Positions 1 to 12,976 of a DNA stretch of 64,000 bases are shown here, piece after piece (the stretch's first letter is position 1; the number at the start of each line of letters is the position of its first letter). Under the pieces are notes generated by a model, which saw nothing but the letters and a program-made list of their open reading frames with translations, had not been told where the DNA came from and did not search any database. A program made the translations under genes and the position numbers. The DNA lies in NCBI GenBank assembly GCA_973895155.1, contig OZ316892.1, forward strand, positions 15,748,001-15,812,000. Reading direction: 5' to 3'. The DNA comes from Marsupella aquatica (lineage: Eukaryota; Marchantiophyta).

Positions 1-1
1 G

Positions 2-637
2 ATGTCTGACTCCCTTAGAAAAGGGAGTGTCCAAGATCCTGATGATTACAATTTGTTTGAGAGCAAGTACAACAGCGTCCAAATGATGAAAGATAGTCGA
101 GATTGGCACAAGGCTCGTAGAATTGCAGGGAGAGGTGGGAGTAGGGTTCCGTCTATTGACCAGATCACAAAAGTATACAACAACATTATCCCATATGAGA
201 CAGAACCCATCCTAGACCGTACAATGTTCAGAGGTGTGAGGGCTGTTATACTTGACAAGTCTATCAAGCCATATAGGGTCTGTTGTTTCAAGAGGGAGAT
301 CAGTAGAAGAGGTGGTACAGTGATTGAGAAGCTCACTAATGAGACCACCCATGTCATTGCTCATTCATATTCTAAGGCATGCCGAGAGTATGGAAAGTCC
401 GTGGTACGATGGCTCATCGCACATGGGCTGCGTGTGGTCTGCCCTGAATGGGTCAGGCAGTCACTTTCGGAAAATATGCGATTGGATGAGCATAAATTTG
501 ATTTAAATGAAGTATGGCCAGCAAAGCCATTCATTCCCTATGACGACCCAGAATATGTTACTTCTGAGTTCCAAACCACGAATGAAGAGTTTTTTGATAG
601 TGCGTATGATTCTGTTAGCCCTAATGATTATGAATAA
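2..637 (+). CDS. BRCT-domain protein, 5'-partial
   Basis: The frame is open to the left edge, so the first Met (base 2) need not be the true start; the stop is TAA at 635-637. Residues about 75-170 read as one BRCT domain: a hydrophobic strand after FRGVRAVILD, then a Lys/Arg-rich helix, the RRGGTV turn, the TTHVIAH strand, and a final helix with the invariant Trp in VVCPEWVRQSL. BRCT domains bind phosphopeptides or DNA ends in repair and checkpoint proteins. The first 75 residues are polar and match nothing I recognise. The C-terminus after the BRCT is acidic. It lies about 370 bp upstream of, and in the same orientation as, a CACTA transposase, so it may be the terminal exon of a host repair gene or a fragment captured by the transposon. 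The domain call is good; the gene identity is unknown. Confidence 0.7.
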   Translation: MSDSLRKGSVQDPDDYNLFESKYNSVQMMKDSRDWHKARRIAGRGGSRVPSIDQITKVYNNIIPYETEPILDRTMFRGVRAVILDKSIKPYRVCCFKREISRRGGTVIEKLTNETTHVIAHSYSKACREYGKSVVRWLIAHGLRVVCPEWVRQSLSENMRLDEHKFDLNEVWPAKPFIPYDDPEYVTSEFQTTNEEFFDSAYDSVSPNDYE

Positions 638-1002
638 GTAAGGTCTCAACTGTCTGTATGCTAGACGGTTATATTTTTGAAATAAAGTTTTGTGTGTTAC
701 TTTGGTCTATAAGACATTACTCCTTTTCATCCTCCAAATGTCTGGGTTTTGCATTTGGAGATGTATGGCAGTGTATGATGTACGTTTTACCATTGACTGG
801 TCAACGACCAAGCACCTCACTGATTATAGCAAGTCTATTATGATGTTGCTGCCTGCAATGAGTAGATGATACGTGAGCAGGTCGGGCGCTAGCACAGAGC
901 GGACTTGATAGTGAGTGTACACCGTGTCTGTGATATTTCCTTCATGAAACTTGCATGTGTCCCTCCATGTACTTAGAATATGCAATTGTATAAGCCTGTC
1001 TA
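638..1002. other. non-coding spacer
   Basis: Sequence between the BRCT frame and the CACTA transposase. Short frames here have no recognisable product. I found no convincing CACTA terminal repeat, so the left border of the transposon is not located. Confidence 0.4.
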
Positions 1003-4000
1003 GTGCAAAGGGTACATAGCCAAGGTGTGCCTACAACAGTTGAAGGTATGGATCAGGCAAATGAGGATGGACATTTGGGGCAAAGGAATCAGACACATAC
1101 CAATGAACTGCGACTCCCTTTGCATCACCCATTGAGGATTGCACGTCATGACTCCAAGTTGTGGAATAGAGAGGTGCTTAGAGCAAGCCGGGGCAGAAAT
1201 GCCCGGATGAGATGCCCCTGCATGCAATGTCAAGGATACCACTCGATGACCCTGAACCAAGTGCATTCTCATCTTCAAAGGCATGGAAGACATCCAGTCC
1301 GTAGGGTGTGGAATGTGCCAGAGGAAGAGGATTCATTGGATGATGAATGGAGGGCAGATTTTGAAAATGTGAATACAGCAAGACGCTCTGCATTCTTTCA
1401 TAATGTCACTGGTCATGCAGGCAAAAATGCCGAAGATGAGTATGTTCCACAGGGAGGTCCCGAGACTTCTAATGAGGACGGGGCAGATGTTCCTAGGATG
1501 GTTTCAGACATTTTTGAAGACCTGGATGCACTTTATGAAGATGCAGAGGCATAGGGGGATGAAGAAGCAGACATGCATGGTGCAGGCCCGTCGGACCAAG
1601 AAGAGTTTGACATTGGAGAAGGAGTTGGAGATGATGGTCAATTCTTGGGAGCTGGGGCCTACTTGGAGGAAGCTACGTCCCCATTGTATGGTGGTGCAAA
1701 TTGCTCCAAACTAGGGTTCATAGTGATGTTCCTCAATATATGTGGATGTCACCGTGTGCCCAACATATGTGTAACAGAGTTGTTGATGTTCCTATAGAGG
1801 ACAGTACTACCCGCTGGAAACATTGCTCCTAAGAACATGTATGAGGCAAAGAAGGTGATGAGCAAACTTGGTTTGAATTATGTGTCCATCCGTGCATGCC
1901 CAGATGGCCATGTACTTTTCATAAAAGAATATGTTGATTGCCTATCTTGCCCTATCTGCAGAAAGCACAGATATAAGAACGTGGGGAAGTCAACTCAACC
2001 TGCTAAGGTCCTACGGAATTTCCCTCTCATTCCAAGATTACAATACCTCTATAGGTGTCCATCCATTTCTAAGATGATGACTTGGACCTCTGATCACAAG
2101 AGTACAGATGGTTTGCAACGTCACGTTGGAGATTCCAACCATTGGAAGTACATAGATGAGAAGTGGCCGGACTTTGCAGCAGAGAGCAGAAATGTGAGGT
2201 TTGGTCTAAGCCTCAACGGTGCTAATCCATTTGGAGACAAGAACATGTATTCTTGCTGGCCAGTGACTTTGATAAATTATAATCTCCCGCCTTGGATATC
2301 CACCAAGCATTTTTTTGTGATCTTGTGTATTATGATTCCCGGCCCAAACTCTGCTATAAGTGCAAACATAGATGTTTGGTTGGCCCCTGCTGTGGAGGAA
2401 TGGGTTATTCTATGGACACATGGAGTTATGACAGTTGATGCACTTTGTGGACCTGGTAGACCAAGGACATTCAACCTACGTGCAATTATGTGTGTTAATT
2501 TGATAGCAGACTACCCTGGACATAGCATGATATCTGGGCAGGTACGGAAGGGATATCTGGGTTGCACACAATGTGGCCGAGATGTTACATCTGAACGGTC
2601 CGCTTCCTTGGGCAATATCAAATTCATGGGCCACAGGCGATATCTTCCTGCCGACCACCCTTTCAGGCACAGGCCATCCCACATAGCCCGCTTCAACAAC
2701 CAGAGGGAGCTTCGAGAGTCTCCTTTGTTGGTTAGTAGAGATCAACTTCTGCAGTGGGGACTGAACAAGGTGTCTTATGATGAATATGGTGCTTCCAAAG
2801 ACGTGCCAGACGACCCAGCAAAGACTCATGGCATCAAAAGGCAGACAATCATGGACACATCATTGGAGTATTGGAAGGTAACATTTGCATATTCACTTGT
2901 ACTCAGTGAACCTATTCACAACAGTTTTTAGTTATTGTGTCTGAACCTAATTGTGGCAATCATGCGTACTTCATGGGTGCAGGATTTTGAACCAAGCAAA
3001 CATAACATTGATGTAATGCACATTGAGAAGAATGTATGCGAAAGTCTTTTGAAGCTTCTGTCAGGGGACAACGATACTGCAGCAGTACAAAAGGACCTTC
3101 AGGAGAAGGGCATTCGTCCTCAACTTTGGCTGCAAGAATCCAAAAATAGGCCGGGTGTGGTATATAAGTACCAAGCTCCATATGTTTGCACCCAGAATGA
3201 GTGGAACACAGTTTTGTCTAGGTTGAGTTCGTTCAGAGTACCCTCTAGGTATGCTGGAGCCTTTGCAAAGCATATAAGGAAGAAGGAGTTGGGAAGCATG
3301 AAAACTCATGACTTCCATGTTATGATGCAAGACATTCTACCAATATGTCTGAGGGGATTGATGCAAAAACCAGTTTGCAATGTCATTTTGAGACTGTGTC
3401 AGATCTTTCGCCGTATTTGTGTGAAGGTGTGGGACCCTACAACATTTCCTCAGTTAAAGGCAGATACTGTGCGTGTGCTTTGTGACTTGGAGATCTATTT
3501 CCCGCCAACATTTTTTGATGTCATGACTCATTTGATCATCCATGCGGTTGAAGATCTGGGCCACTATGGCCAGTGAGTACAAGTGGATGTATCCAATGGA
3601 ATGGTACATGAAGTCGCTAAAAGGCCATGTACGTACTTATTACATGCCTGAAGCAAGCATGGCTCTCGGTTACATTCAAGAAGAGACCTTGGGGTTCCTA
3701 ACAGAATACATGGGGTGTAGATAGTGTTACGAGCAGGGTGTGGGATGCTGAGGAAGAAGAGGGGATGGCTAGAGAGGTTCTTCAAGGCCCTTTTACTTCC
3801 CTGCAATTGTCTGCAAAAGTTCGTGATGCAGCACACTTATATGTGTTACACAATACAGTCATGATGCAACCTTGGTGGCAGTGAGTACTCATGTTTCCGC
3901 ACCCTCCCTGCATTCCTTCTTTATTCATATCCATTTTGGTAGGATATGTACATTGTATTGAGAAATTATTCTCATTGTCATCATTGTATGCAAGGAATAT

Positions 4001-4750
4001 AATGTGCAGAAGGCCGCCCAATTAGGGTTAAATCACCAGGCATCCCCTACTTTTCCTGAGTGGATTAGGACAACAATTCGAGAGGATAGCAGGCAAAACC
4101 CAAACATGGATAGAGATGTTCTCCTCTTGTCTGTGCCTCCTAGACGTATTGTACAGCGGTATAAATGGATGAAAGCATATGGGAATCAGTACCGTGTGCA
4201 TGATGATGAGGACAAGCATTTAGTGACATATAATTCGGGGGTAATATCTGTGTTTGAGCATATAGATGCTCAGAACAACAGGGGCTGCATGGAGATGGGA
4301 TATGTCGGGGAGTTGGCAGACATCTGGGCACTGAATTATGGGAACACATCACAACAAATCATCCTAATGAAAGGTTCATGGGTGAAGCCAGATTGGCATG
4401 GGCCAAGAGCGACCATGAAACGGGATATGGATGGTTTTCTAATGGTCAATTTTAACCAAAGACTGGCAGAATGGATGGAGCCTTTTGTGTTCCCAAGTCA
4501 AGTTGAGCAAGTGTTTTTTTTAGATGTGGAGGAGGCTCGTGGTTGGCATGTAGTCTGCCATAGCTCACCTAGAGTTCGAAGGATGGAGGGTACTAAAATA
4601 GAGTTCAGTTTGGATGCACATGGGGCCTTTGAACAGCCAGTAGTAGATGTTGTACATCGGGGCCAGGGGACCAGGGAGTACATCCCCTTGACAGTGAGAC
4701 AGACTTATGAGGGAGAGGTTGAAGCTGAGATGGACAAAGATGATGAGTAG
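1003..4750 (+). pseudogene. TNP2-type CACTA transposase (broken)
   Basis: Modules in order: a transposase-associated zinc module (about 1195-1320, pattern CPCMQC then HL then W); the TNP2/Transposase_21 core (about 1690-2877), with MYEAKK, CPICRKHRYKNVG, a DGLQRHVGDS region and NGANPFG; a DUF4218 module (about 2982-3880, DVMHIEKNVCESLL, then PTFFDVMTHL, then KWMYPMEWYMKSLKGHVR); and a DUF4216 module (about 4000-4620, GCMEMGYVGELADIW). An intron of about 104 bp fits 2878-2981 (GTAACA...GTGCAG) and another follows about 3882. Breaks: TAG at 1552-1554 and about 1795, both in the frame that continues beyond them, and a one-base frameshift near 3572 inside DUF4218. The enzyme would cut and join the element ends; this copy cannot make a full protein. 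Confidence 0.88.
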
Positions 4751-5094
4751 ATGGATCTATTTTGTTGTGAGTAGGTGACTCTTTGAAGTGCCATGAGTAG
4801 CAAATATCAGCAATAAATGGATGACTTGTTTGTGCAACCGTAGTAACTTGGTGAGTAGGATGCCAGACAAAAATGGCATGTGTGAGTATGAGAAGCAAGC
4901 TGTCAAACACCGAGCATGGGTGAAGCAATGTGCCGCAGCCCTGTTGGGTGATGTGCAAGAGGCTATTTCGGATATGTAAGGGACTATGCATAGTATGAGC
5001 TGTATGCGTATGTCGTTGTGTGCATCTGTTCATTGTGTAGCTTCTGTAATGGACTACTACATTCATAACCTGTGTCAAATTTCATGTGGGTGTT

Positions 5095-8000
5095 GCAGTA
5101 ACAAAAGTATCCTGGCCAACACTGTCGAAGCGGAATCATTGTAGACGGAAGACCTTTTGTAATCCTTACGGACCTAGGCGACGCAGTGAGAGGTTGACTT
5201 CAAAGACCCCTATTTCAATGGCTGAATCTCCTGATAAGAATGAGGTAGAGGATTGCATGCCTAATGGTGGTGATACAGAATATGATCCTGACCAAGATCC
5301 GAATGCAAGTGCTAGCATGTCATCGGATGATGACATGCCAAATCCTACCCCTCCACCAAAGCCTGCTTGCAGTAAGGAAACTGGGGGAACTTCTATGAGA
5401 TCTCGACCAACGCCCTCTGTATACTCAGCCCAAGCCCCGAGCAACAACAATTGCAATAACCCACAATTTAATGCCCCCAACTATAACTGGCCATAAGCAC
5501 GACAGGGGGCAATAACTATGGCGGGTCTATGGGTGTAGGCCCTTCTGCCAGCTATATGGGTCCTAGTTGGCCAAGTAAGTGTGAACATTTGAATTTGTTT
5601 CATGAATGTGGACAAGTGTATTTTGAGCTACAATTGGCTGCTTGTGTTCCTCAATAGATGTGGGTCTGATGTGAGTGGCAGACCCAATGTGGGACCGTAT
5701 GCAGCCCACAAATATGTATGAAGGAGGGTCAATGGGGCCATCAAGGCAATTCATGGGAGGTCCTCATCCAATGGGGACAGGATGGCAAGGTTATGGTGGG
5801 TATGGTGGGAACCCAGCACCAACACCAACACCAACACCTTCAATCCAACCGACAGAGACTCTGAGGAGGGGAGGAGGTATTTTCTATAGCAGTTGTACAT
5901 AAAGTATTTAAATCAGGTAATTTACAGAGACCATATGATATTAATGGTGTTAATTGCATTTCTCTTTTCAGATAACCCTATCACACCCCGCGCAGGCCAT
6001 GGGGGAGGAACTCCTGGATTTGCAACACCAAGTAGTGCGTCAGGGAGCACTGGGAGAGGTGAGAATGTGAAGCTGGGTACTGTCAAAGTTGATGATGAAG
6101 GCCGGATCACAACGATGAGTGCTGGAAATAATAGATGGCACAATGACCTGCAAATGGAGTGTCTATGATGGTTGGACATTAGCTGTACTAACTTTAATTG
6201 TCAACATCCATCTGACTGGGAACTGGTTTGCAGATATATGCAAGACAAATGGGAATATTTGGGGAATTCTGGGAAAGGGGTCAGTGCTGATTGTCTTGCA
6301 GAGTATGGACAAACTATCATGAAAACAGAGAGGCATCAATTGCACAAAGCATGGATTGCTGATGGCAGTAAACCACATGCTGAAGCACCCCCAAGTGTTC
6401 ATGTAGAACAATGGGCTTGACTGAGAGGGACATTCCTGTCTAGGGTAGGATAGGAGAAGTCTGCACAAATGATTGCTGCTAGAAATGCAGTGAAGAATCC
6501 TATGCTTACAGGGAGGGGAGGACATGCACCAGTAGTAGCCAAATTGGTTGGGTTCCCATGCCATACAAATCTGTATTTACATTTCAATTTTGGAGTTGAC
6601 TGTATGTAGTTGTAGCAGCATGGTACGTTTAGGCAAGATTCATTGAGAAACGTGTCTTGCAATGTTTATGTGCACCAGAAAAAGCTTACTAGAGAGAAAC
6701 CCACAAAAGAGGAGGTTGTGGCAGAAATCAAAAGGGTAAAGTGTGATGAAGGCAACGTTGGATCTAAACAGGTAATTTAGGAGCATTATTGATGGACAAT
6801 CTGTTGTACAGTCTTTCTTTAGATGCATAGTACTGTCAGCCCTTATGCAATTGTAAAATTGTTGAGAAGAGCCGTTTGGTTGGTGTATGTCATATATAGC
6901 AGGGAGCAGTGTCTACCCTTACAGAGATATTAGACCGGTTGAAGACTGTGGAGAATGCTTGGCCATCAGTCGAGACTGAGATGAAGAGTCAATTCAAGGA
7001 CATAGCCAGTCTTCTTCAAAGCCAAGGATCAACCTTAAGGGAAGTACAAGCTGAATTACGTGAGTTGCGGGCGATGCACATTGCTGGCAGGGTTGAGCAC
7101 CCAATTGCACATCCATTACATGAGCCTGCAAATATTGAGGAAGTTGTGCCTACAAAGAAGAGTGGTATCTCGGGGGTCTCACTATATGGAGGCCTCCCCA
7201 TCACCTGCAACGTTTCTAGGCCCTGAACCCCCTAAAATGTAAGAAAAAATTTCCTTTTTAAACCCCTATAAAGTTGGAATATTCCAAAATTTTGGTCAGA
7301 TGACCCTATTATTCTTATAAGTTTCAAAAATTGGATTTAAAGACCCTATTGTTCCTCTGCAAAAAAATTTAAGTTTTCACTTTGAACCAATAAAATGATC
7401 CTATCCTTCGTGGCACGTGATGTGCCATTTTTGTGAAAATGAAACCCCCGAGAGTGGTATGTGTCATCTGAAATCATGTTTAGTGTACCGTGACTTTACC
7501 TGGGAATTTGAGGTTCATGGGTGCAGGATGGTTCAGGTCCAGGTTCTAGACCCTCAAGGTTTGTTACATTGTGCATCAGGTGATCAAATTGCAGTGGCTG
7601 CAACAGATCCAAAGATCATCAAACCTGGTACAACTACCATTGAGAGTAAGTATTTGTTGGTTTGAATCCTCTGTCTGGCCTATTAATGTGGTTGAGTATC
7701 TATGTGATGTACGTTCAATTAGTGCAAACTTGATGGTTTGTTGAGAGCTTTAGTGCAAATATGCTTAGTTGTTAATGAAGGAATTTGTGGCTGCTATTGA
7801 GGTACAGAGCCAGCACAGGAGGAGGTGCGCATGCCAAATCCAACAGGCAGGAAGAGGAGACAAAACTTGGAGGCTACCAAATTTTCAGATTCACAAGAGA
7901 AGTAGAGTGATGAGAATGATGTGGTTTTCATAGACTCTCAGCCTCCCCCAGGTATTGGAGATGAGTTTTCTCAATCCCCACCACTGGTGAACATGGGAAA

Positions 8001-8265
8001 GATGAGGACCAGAAACAGTGGGAAGGAGACTTTGCCTTACAAGGCACCAAAGAAGAAGAGGAATATTAATTCTCCAAAAGGGACAGCAGTGACCACTGTA
8101 GCACAGTCTTCTAGGCTAATGGCAACTGATAATTCTGGTGTTTGTGTTGGGATCGACATACTTCAAATTGAAGCAAGTACTTTCCATGGAGGTGTTTACA
8201 AAAGGCAGGAAAACAGGAAACAAGCATTCATAACAGAAATTGATAACAGGGAAAAAGACTGGTAA
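5095..8265 (+). pseudogene. TnpA-like second CACTA gene (broken)
   Basis: A chain of exon-like plus-strand segments. 5095-5495 is basic then acidic and Pro/Ser-rich. 5675-5890 is Gly/Pro-rich with a TPTPTPT run. 5972-6168 and 6172-6560 contain a W-(x)-LRGTF segment followed by a GRGGHAP motif, as in the Transposase_24 (Ptta/En/Spm) family. 6665-6772 is KKLTREKPTKEEVV-like. 6904-7210 is a predicted coiled coil (LTEILDRLKTVEN, VQAELRELRAM). 7505-7665 and 7803-8265 are a hydrophilic basic tail with PYKAPKKKRN. Stops TGA (about 6418) and TAG (about 6448) interrupt the best conserved part. In this family the product binds subterminal repeats and assists the transposase. Exon borders are guesses; family assignment is moderate. 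Confidence 0.6.
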
Positions 8266-9021
8266 CAGGAAAATTGATGGCTCTTTCTTGCATGTTTTTC
8301 TGCAAAGTTACTTTTGAAAAAACAATTCTGGTAGCACCCGGCGCTGGTAAAAATAGCGCCAAAGGCGATGTTTTTTAAAAAGACACCAAAAAAACAAACA
8401 GGAGTAAATATAAGAAACTCGTAGCGGTAGGAACTCTCCACAATTATTGCTAGCGCTGGGCGCTGTGAAGAGTCTATAATTTGTACCAGTTGCACTCTCG
8501 GAGGATATTTAATGAAGGGGGTTATGAAACGTTCGATCTCGGAATGATATATATTTAACTCAATTATAATTAACCAAAACCTTTCAGTAGCGCCTGGCGC
8601 TACTCCCGGCGCTACTACAGTAATCCCACTAGACAACCATTGTCTATTCCAGCCTCCTCCCGATCAGGGTCTTTCCAGAAGCCATCTAGCTGCAAAGATC
8701 CATGACTGTTCCCGCAAGTTCACCTAATACCACAAAATTAGACGGAAAAAAAAACATTTATGCAACCACAGCCTGCAAAGAATCCAAACCAAAGAACCCT
8801 TAGAAAATTGGGAAGCGCCCGATGCTAGCCAATATTGCACCTGAGAACACGTCTTCACAACTCAAACTTCAAGAATCTGAAATGAAAATATAATAGTGAC
8901 AGTATGTTTGAGGAGCGCCTGGCGCTAATAAAACTTGAAAGGGCTTAAAATCAGCCAATTCATCAAGATGGTTACATATTGAAACATTAAATGACGTATT
9001 TGAAGAAAACCCCATTGCTAC
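8266..9021. other. non-coding flank with palindromes, 3' of M1-A
   Basis: No gene is supported. The stretch lies downstream of the minus-strand M1-A gene and carries five copies of the TAGCGCCNGGCGCTA-type palindrome plus half-sites. Confidence 0.6.
8332..8927. repeat. palindrome cluster 1 (five sites)
   Basis: Sites at 8332-8346 (TAGCACCCGGCGCTG), 8451-8465 (TAGCGCTGGGCGCTG), 8588-8602 (TAGCGCCTGGCGCTA, exact), 8813-8827 (AAGCGCCCGATGCTA) and 8913-8927 (GAGCGCCTGGCGCTA). A half-site follows the exact copy at 8605-8612. The dyad is centred on one base, so it cannot fold as a hairpin with a normal loop; a site for a DNA-binding dimer fits better. Confidence 0.85.
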
Positions 9022-12000
9022 CTATAAAGTATCAGATGTTTCTGATGCGGAGCTTTCAAATCTGTCTGTGGACTCGGCTTCGTCATCAATGTACTTGCTT
9101 CGGGAAACATCATCTATATAAGGGTTCCTCATGAACTTCCTGTCTGCTCCCCTCTAAAGATGTAGACCTTTTGTTTCCCAACAAAGTGTTCTAATTTTGT
9201 CAACCCTCCTAGCAGCATTTTCAGCGTATGAGGGCAAAACAAACGCTTCTCAGGAGTGACAATTACATTCCTAGCTAGTCTCCTTCGGAGTTGGAAACGC
9301 TTCCTCAGATTCCATTCTGACCTGATCCAGTAAAACGGAAAAAAAATATAAGTATAGGGGATAAGAGAGCAAGAACCCAGAATTGTCAACAACACTTGAA
9401 ATTAAGGATAAAGAAGCTTACTGGGAGAACATTACTCGTCTGAGTCTTCGCTCTTCTCCGAAGAATCTTCCTCCTGGGTTTTCTCTGTGTCATCTCTGAC
9501 GTCTCCAGAGGTACCTTCCTCTTCATTGGAATCAAAGTTGAGAATAGAGCGGAGCCTATCTTTCTTTTTGCGACCACTTAAATTGGTCGCGGGAGGAGGC
9601 AATATCGGAACATGCTTGGGATCAAGAAGTTCTAAGAAAACCCTTGATGCAGTCTCAACAAACTCACGCCTATTTTCCAACCCAATCACGAAATGACCAG
9701 AAAAATCACCAGCAATGAATATGCTTCCTGAACCTACAGTCCAGTCAAGGACAATATCTCCAAGAAGAGTAAAAAGCTCTATCACCAACTGCATAAAACC
9801 AACCAAAAGACAGGTGTTCCCAGCAAAATCCAACTCCGGGCAATGATCTGTCTTCAAGGTTGGGAGCCCAATCAAGTTAGAGATCGAAGGATCTTCACTT
9901 ATTGATAGAGGCTTAAACCTTGGATCCTTTGGTACCTTTCCCTTTAAAGAAGTTCAACAAAATATGTCTAGCCTAAGGGTAAATACCTACACGCATCGCA
10001 CACGTTTGGCTAAAATTATCAATCGACGGGTAATGTTTCGAGAACTACAACAAAGACTAAATTAGCGTCGGGTGCTAACAATAAACAAGAGATGGAATGA
10101 TCTGTACTTGAATATCGGTCTTTGCTCTGTACATGGGCATAGACATGATGACATTGTGAGAATTGACAGAATGGAACTTTTTTGACTGCTGGCATGCTAA
10201 AATGACCTGCGAGACCTGGTCATGGTCATCTAAATACAAGATTGCAAGCATGCCATCATCAGAAAGGAAAGGGTCCATCGCTTTGAAGAAAGAACTGGGA
10301 ACTGTGTGGTCTAGTACATTCCACTTTGGAACCCGACGGTCCATGAGCGTAGGTTTAAGCCCAGTAGGAAGATAGATGAATCCTGCATTGACACCAAACG
10401 ATCTTTCTTTTCCTCCTCTGATTACTCCCTTTTCTCGAGAACCCGACTTGATTAAGTCCTTTCCCCATTTCTCTGCATCAGTCACCCAATCTGGTTTTGC
10501 TGCTTTGTTGAAAGCAGTATCAATAAATTCTTGGATACTTGTTTCCACCATGCAATGCCTAGAAGATTTACTCTTGAAGGTTCCCACATCTCTCCGAACA
10601 CCAGTTCCAGCGGCATCATCTCGGGAAGATTCTCCAGCTTGAATTGCCCTTTTCTTCTTCTTCTTTGTACTAGTTGCATCAAGAGGGACGATCTCTTTTG
10701 CTTTATCAATTGGAGTTACTGGGTCTGATTGGGCACCGGTATTGGCTTCGGAAGGCTCTGGAGTGGCATCTACTTTTGTTTCATTGGTTGCAGCGTCAGA
10801 CTTTCTCCCACCTAAAGGAAAAAGAACAGAATTTATTTAATGCCGAATAATAGCGCCAGGCGCTGTCCAAACCAATTGAAAAAACAAACCAATAGACATA
10901 GTCATATAGCAGCGCCTGGCGCTAACCAAAATGTGAAGCTACAAGCTGAATGACAACTTACATTTTTTGGCGGACCGCGTTGAGGTACTCAGTGCCGAAG
11001 CTTTGGTTTTTGCTTTGGCTCTGGGTTTGCGACTTCGATCAACATTAACAACCATAGTTTTGCACACCATTTGCAATTCTACCGCCGACTTGCTCACATC
11101 ACCTTTGATTCCCTGCTTCATGTCGGACACAAACTTGGGAGGGACCTGAGACTTCGAAAGCTTATGAAATACATCTTTCTCAGTGTCTTCGAATGGAGAG
11201 TCCCGTCTATCGGTGTCCAAATACCATGGACAATGAATTCTCTCCCATTCTGATAGTTTCCTTGGTGAAAGACACCCTTCAGCGGGATACATTGAATACA
11301 CGTCGGCCAGTATGTCTCCTTCAGGAACAATGATCCACTTTTGGAAAGCAGCAGGGTATGCCCAAAAGTAATCTGGCTTCACAATCTCCATATGCATGAA
11401 GAAACGGTATAGGTATCGTTTGGCCCTCTTTTGATTCTTGAGGGTGTAGTCAGCCTTGTCGGGATACTTGGAAGGCCACATTGTATTAAAAAACTTGTCT
11501 TTCACAGCGTCCCCGAATTTCTTGAAATCATTTGAGACTATTTCAATAAGCGATTCAATCAACTCACACTCCCACTCTTGCAACCAATTGGCGGGGACTA
11601 TATCACTGACCTGGCGTAGGGAGGTTTGCAGCAAACCAATAGCGATTCCCTCCATAGTGTTCCAAGTTTGCCAGGTATGGCACCATTGCTTCACTGGATT
11701 GTCATTAACGCTCTATGGATGGAAGAATTGTTTCCTCAGCTCCGGTGTACAATGGGCAACCAGAAGGGTACTCCTCAGCTTGGGGTCGAGGGTAGAGACA
11801 GCGGTAAACAATCTTGCTCGATCCATTGTACAAACAACTGCATCCGGCTTCTTCTCTCTCTTATTCTTCTCTATGAGGGGGTACATCTCGGCACATGTCC
11901 ACATGAAATCCTTAAAAGTGGGGCTTAACAAAGGAGTTATTTTGGATACCTTTATAGCCCAATCCTTTGTTGCCTCCTTCATCATCACTGCATGTCTTTT

Positions 12001-12976
12001 TGAAATCTCTTTGGGAGACCAAGGTGTACACTGAGCGGCAGCATGTTCCAGATTCATCTTAAACTGTCGAGAATAAGACTTGATCTTATTCTCACACAAG
12101 ATGTACAGAAGCGCTTCTTGAGGCATTTTTTTCGTATACCATGACCCCTTCCGTGTTTTCTGCATGATTTGTCCAAACTTCTTGAAGTTTGCAGCATCAA
12201 TGATGGACTTGTAGTAATCAAGTTCATTCAAGAGAATTTGGTTGATATAGTCTACGTCAAGTATCCAAGAGGGTTTGACCACTGCCAGCCCAAGCCTGAA
12301 AACGAGAGAGGGAGTCAGTAGCACCCAACGCTAGTGAAACACTGTGATCATAGATTAGAATAGAAATATGTATGAAGAGACACTTACTGGTTAACAGTGT
12401 GCATCGCCGCCTCAATCTCGATCAAGGACCCCTTTTCTCCCTTGAATATTGTGCTTTGGACGCGAGGATGGTATTTCACATCATCCGGATTCTCCCTCGT
12501 GACGATGGACCATGCGTAGAGTCGATGGTTTCCATCAAACACAGAAAACATCTTATCTTGCAAAACTGCAAAGTCAGGGTCTGCAACACATTCTGCCTCA
12601 AACTTTTTGTTCTCTGCAACCCAAATTGCATCCCAAGAAGCACGAATCTCTGGCGTGCAGATCTGGACTTCTCCATTGGAATCTGTTGGTTGGATGTAAA
12701 ACAACATGTCGATCTTAGAATTGTATCCTATGCTCTGAAAGGAGTCTTTCAGCTTCTCTATCGAAGGACTTCCCTTCTATAATGTTCGTACTACTTCCAT
12801 ATGAAGTAGTCGGCACATTGGAATCCTTGGCGGATCCTTGTCATGTCCTCTGAAATATTTCCCAAACGACATAATGTGTTTAGAGATCACATCATAAACT
12901 GTAAGCGACGTCTCTCCGAAGTCCTCCATAGCAAACGAATCAGAATCATCCATCTTCCCTCTCTTGCTCTTCGGGA
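9022..12976 (-). pseudogene. M1-A: ParB-like plus methyltransferase-like gene
   Basis: Five exons by comparison with copies B and C: 12976-12388, 12295-10962, 10811-10108, 9986-9436, 9321-9022, all with GT-AG borders. Exon 1 has a ParB/sulfiredoxin-like motif VFDGNHRLYAW (about 12,540-12,507). Exon 2 encodes about 445 residues I do not recognise. Exon 3 has a Lys-rich NLS-like run, then FGVNAGFIYLPTG and FLSDDGMLAIL. Exon 4 has LDWTVGSGSIFIAGDFSG then FVIGLE (about 9755-9675), which reads as MTase motif I placed last, as in beta-class amino-methyltransferases. Exon 5 is basic then acidic. Breaks: TAG in exon 1 (about 12,780), TAG at 11,713-11,715, TGA in exon 4 (about 9955), and a frameshift plus TAG in exon 5. 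The 5' end, about 45 codons relative to copy B, is replaced by element E2. The domain calls are mine by eye; no database search was made. Confidence 0.75.
10063..12333. repeat. palindromes in M1-A introns
   Basis: Four sites, each within an intron: 12319-12333 (intron 1, TAGCACCCAACGCTA), 10910-10924 (CAGCGCCTGGCGCTA) and 10851-10865 (TAGCGCCAGGCGCTG) in intron 2, and 10063-10077 (intron 3, TAGCGTCGGGTGCTA). Intron 4 has none. Mismatches are mostly C-to-T or G-to-A at CpG. Confidence 0.85.

Larger units (their letters stand above)
1003..8265 (+). mobile_element. CACTA (En/Spm) DNA transposon, decayed
   Basis: Two consecutive plus-strand genes have the usual CACTA order: a TNP2-type transposase (1003-4750), then a low-complexity, TnpA-like gene (about 5095-8265). 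Both contain introns and in-frame stops. The termini and target duplication were not found; the 3' limit is set by the last element-like coding sequence, just before the palindrome-bearing region that starts at 8.33 kb. Spacers at 4751-5094 and 7215-7436 are AT-rich and show no gene. The borders are approximate. Confidence 0.8.

Noticed and set aside
8196-8636. 146-codon minus-strand ORF over the palindrome cluster
   Set aside because: It spans palindromes and non-coding flank, and no copy of it exists beside M1-B or M1-C.
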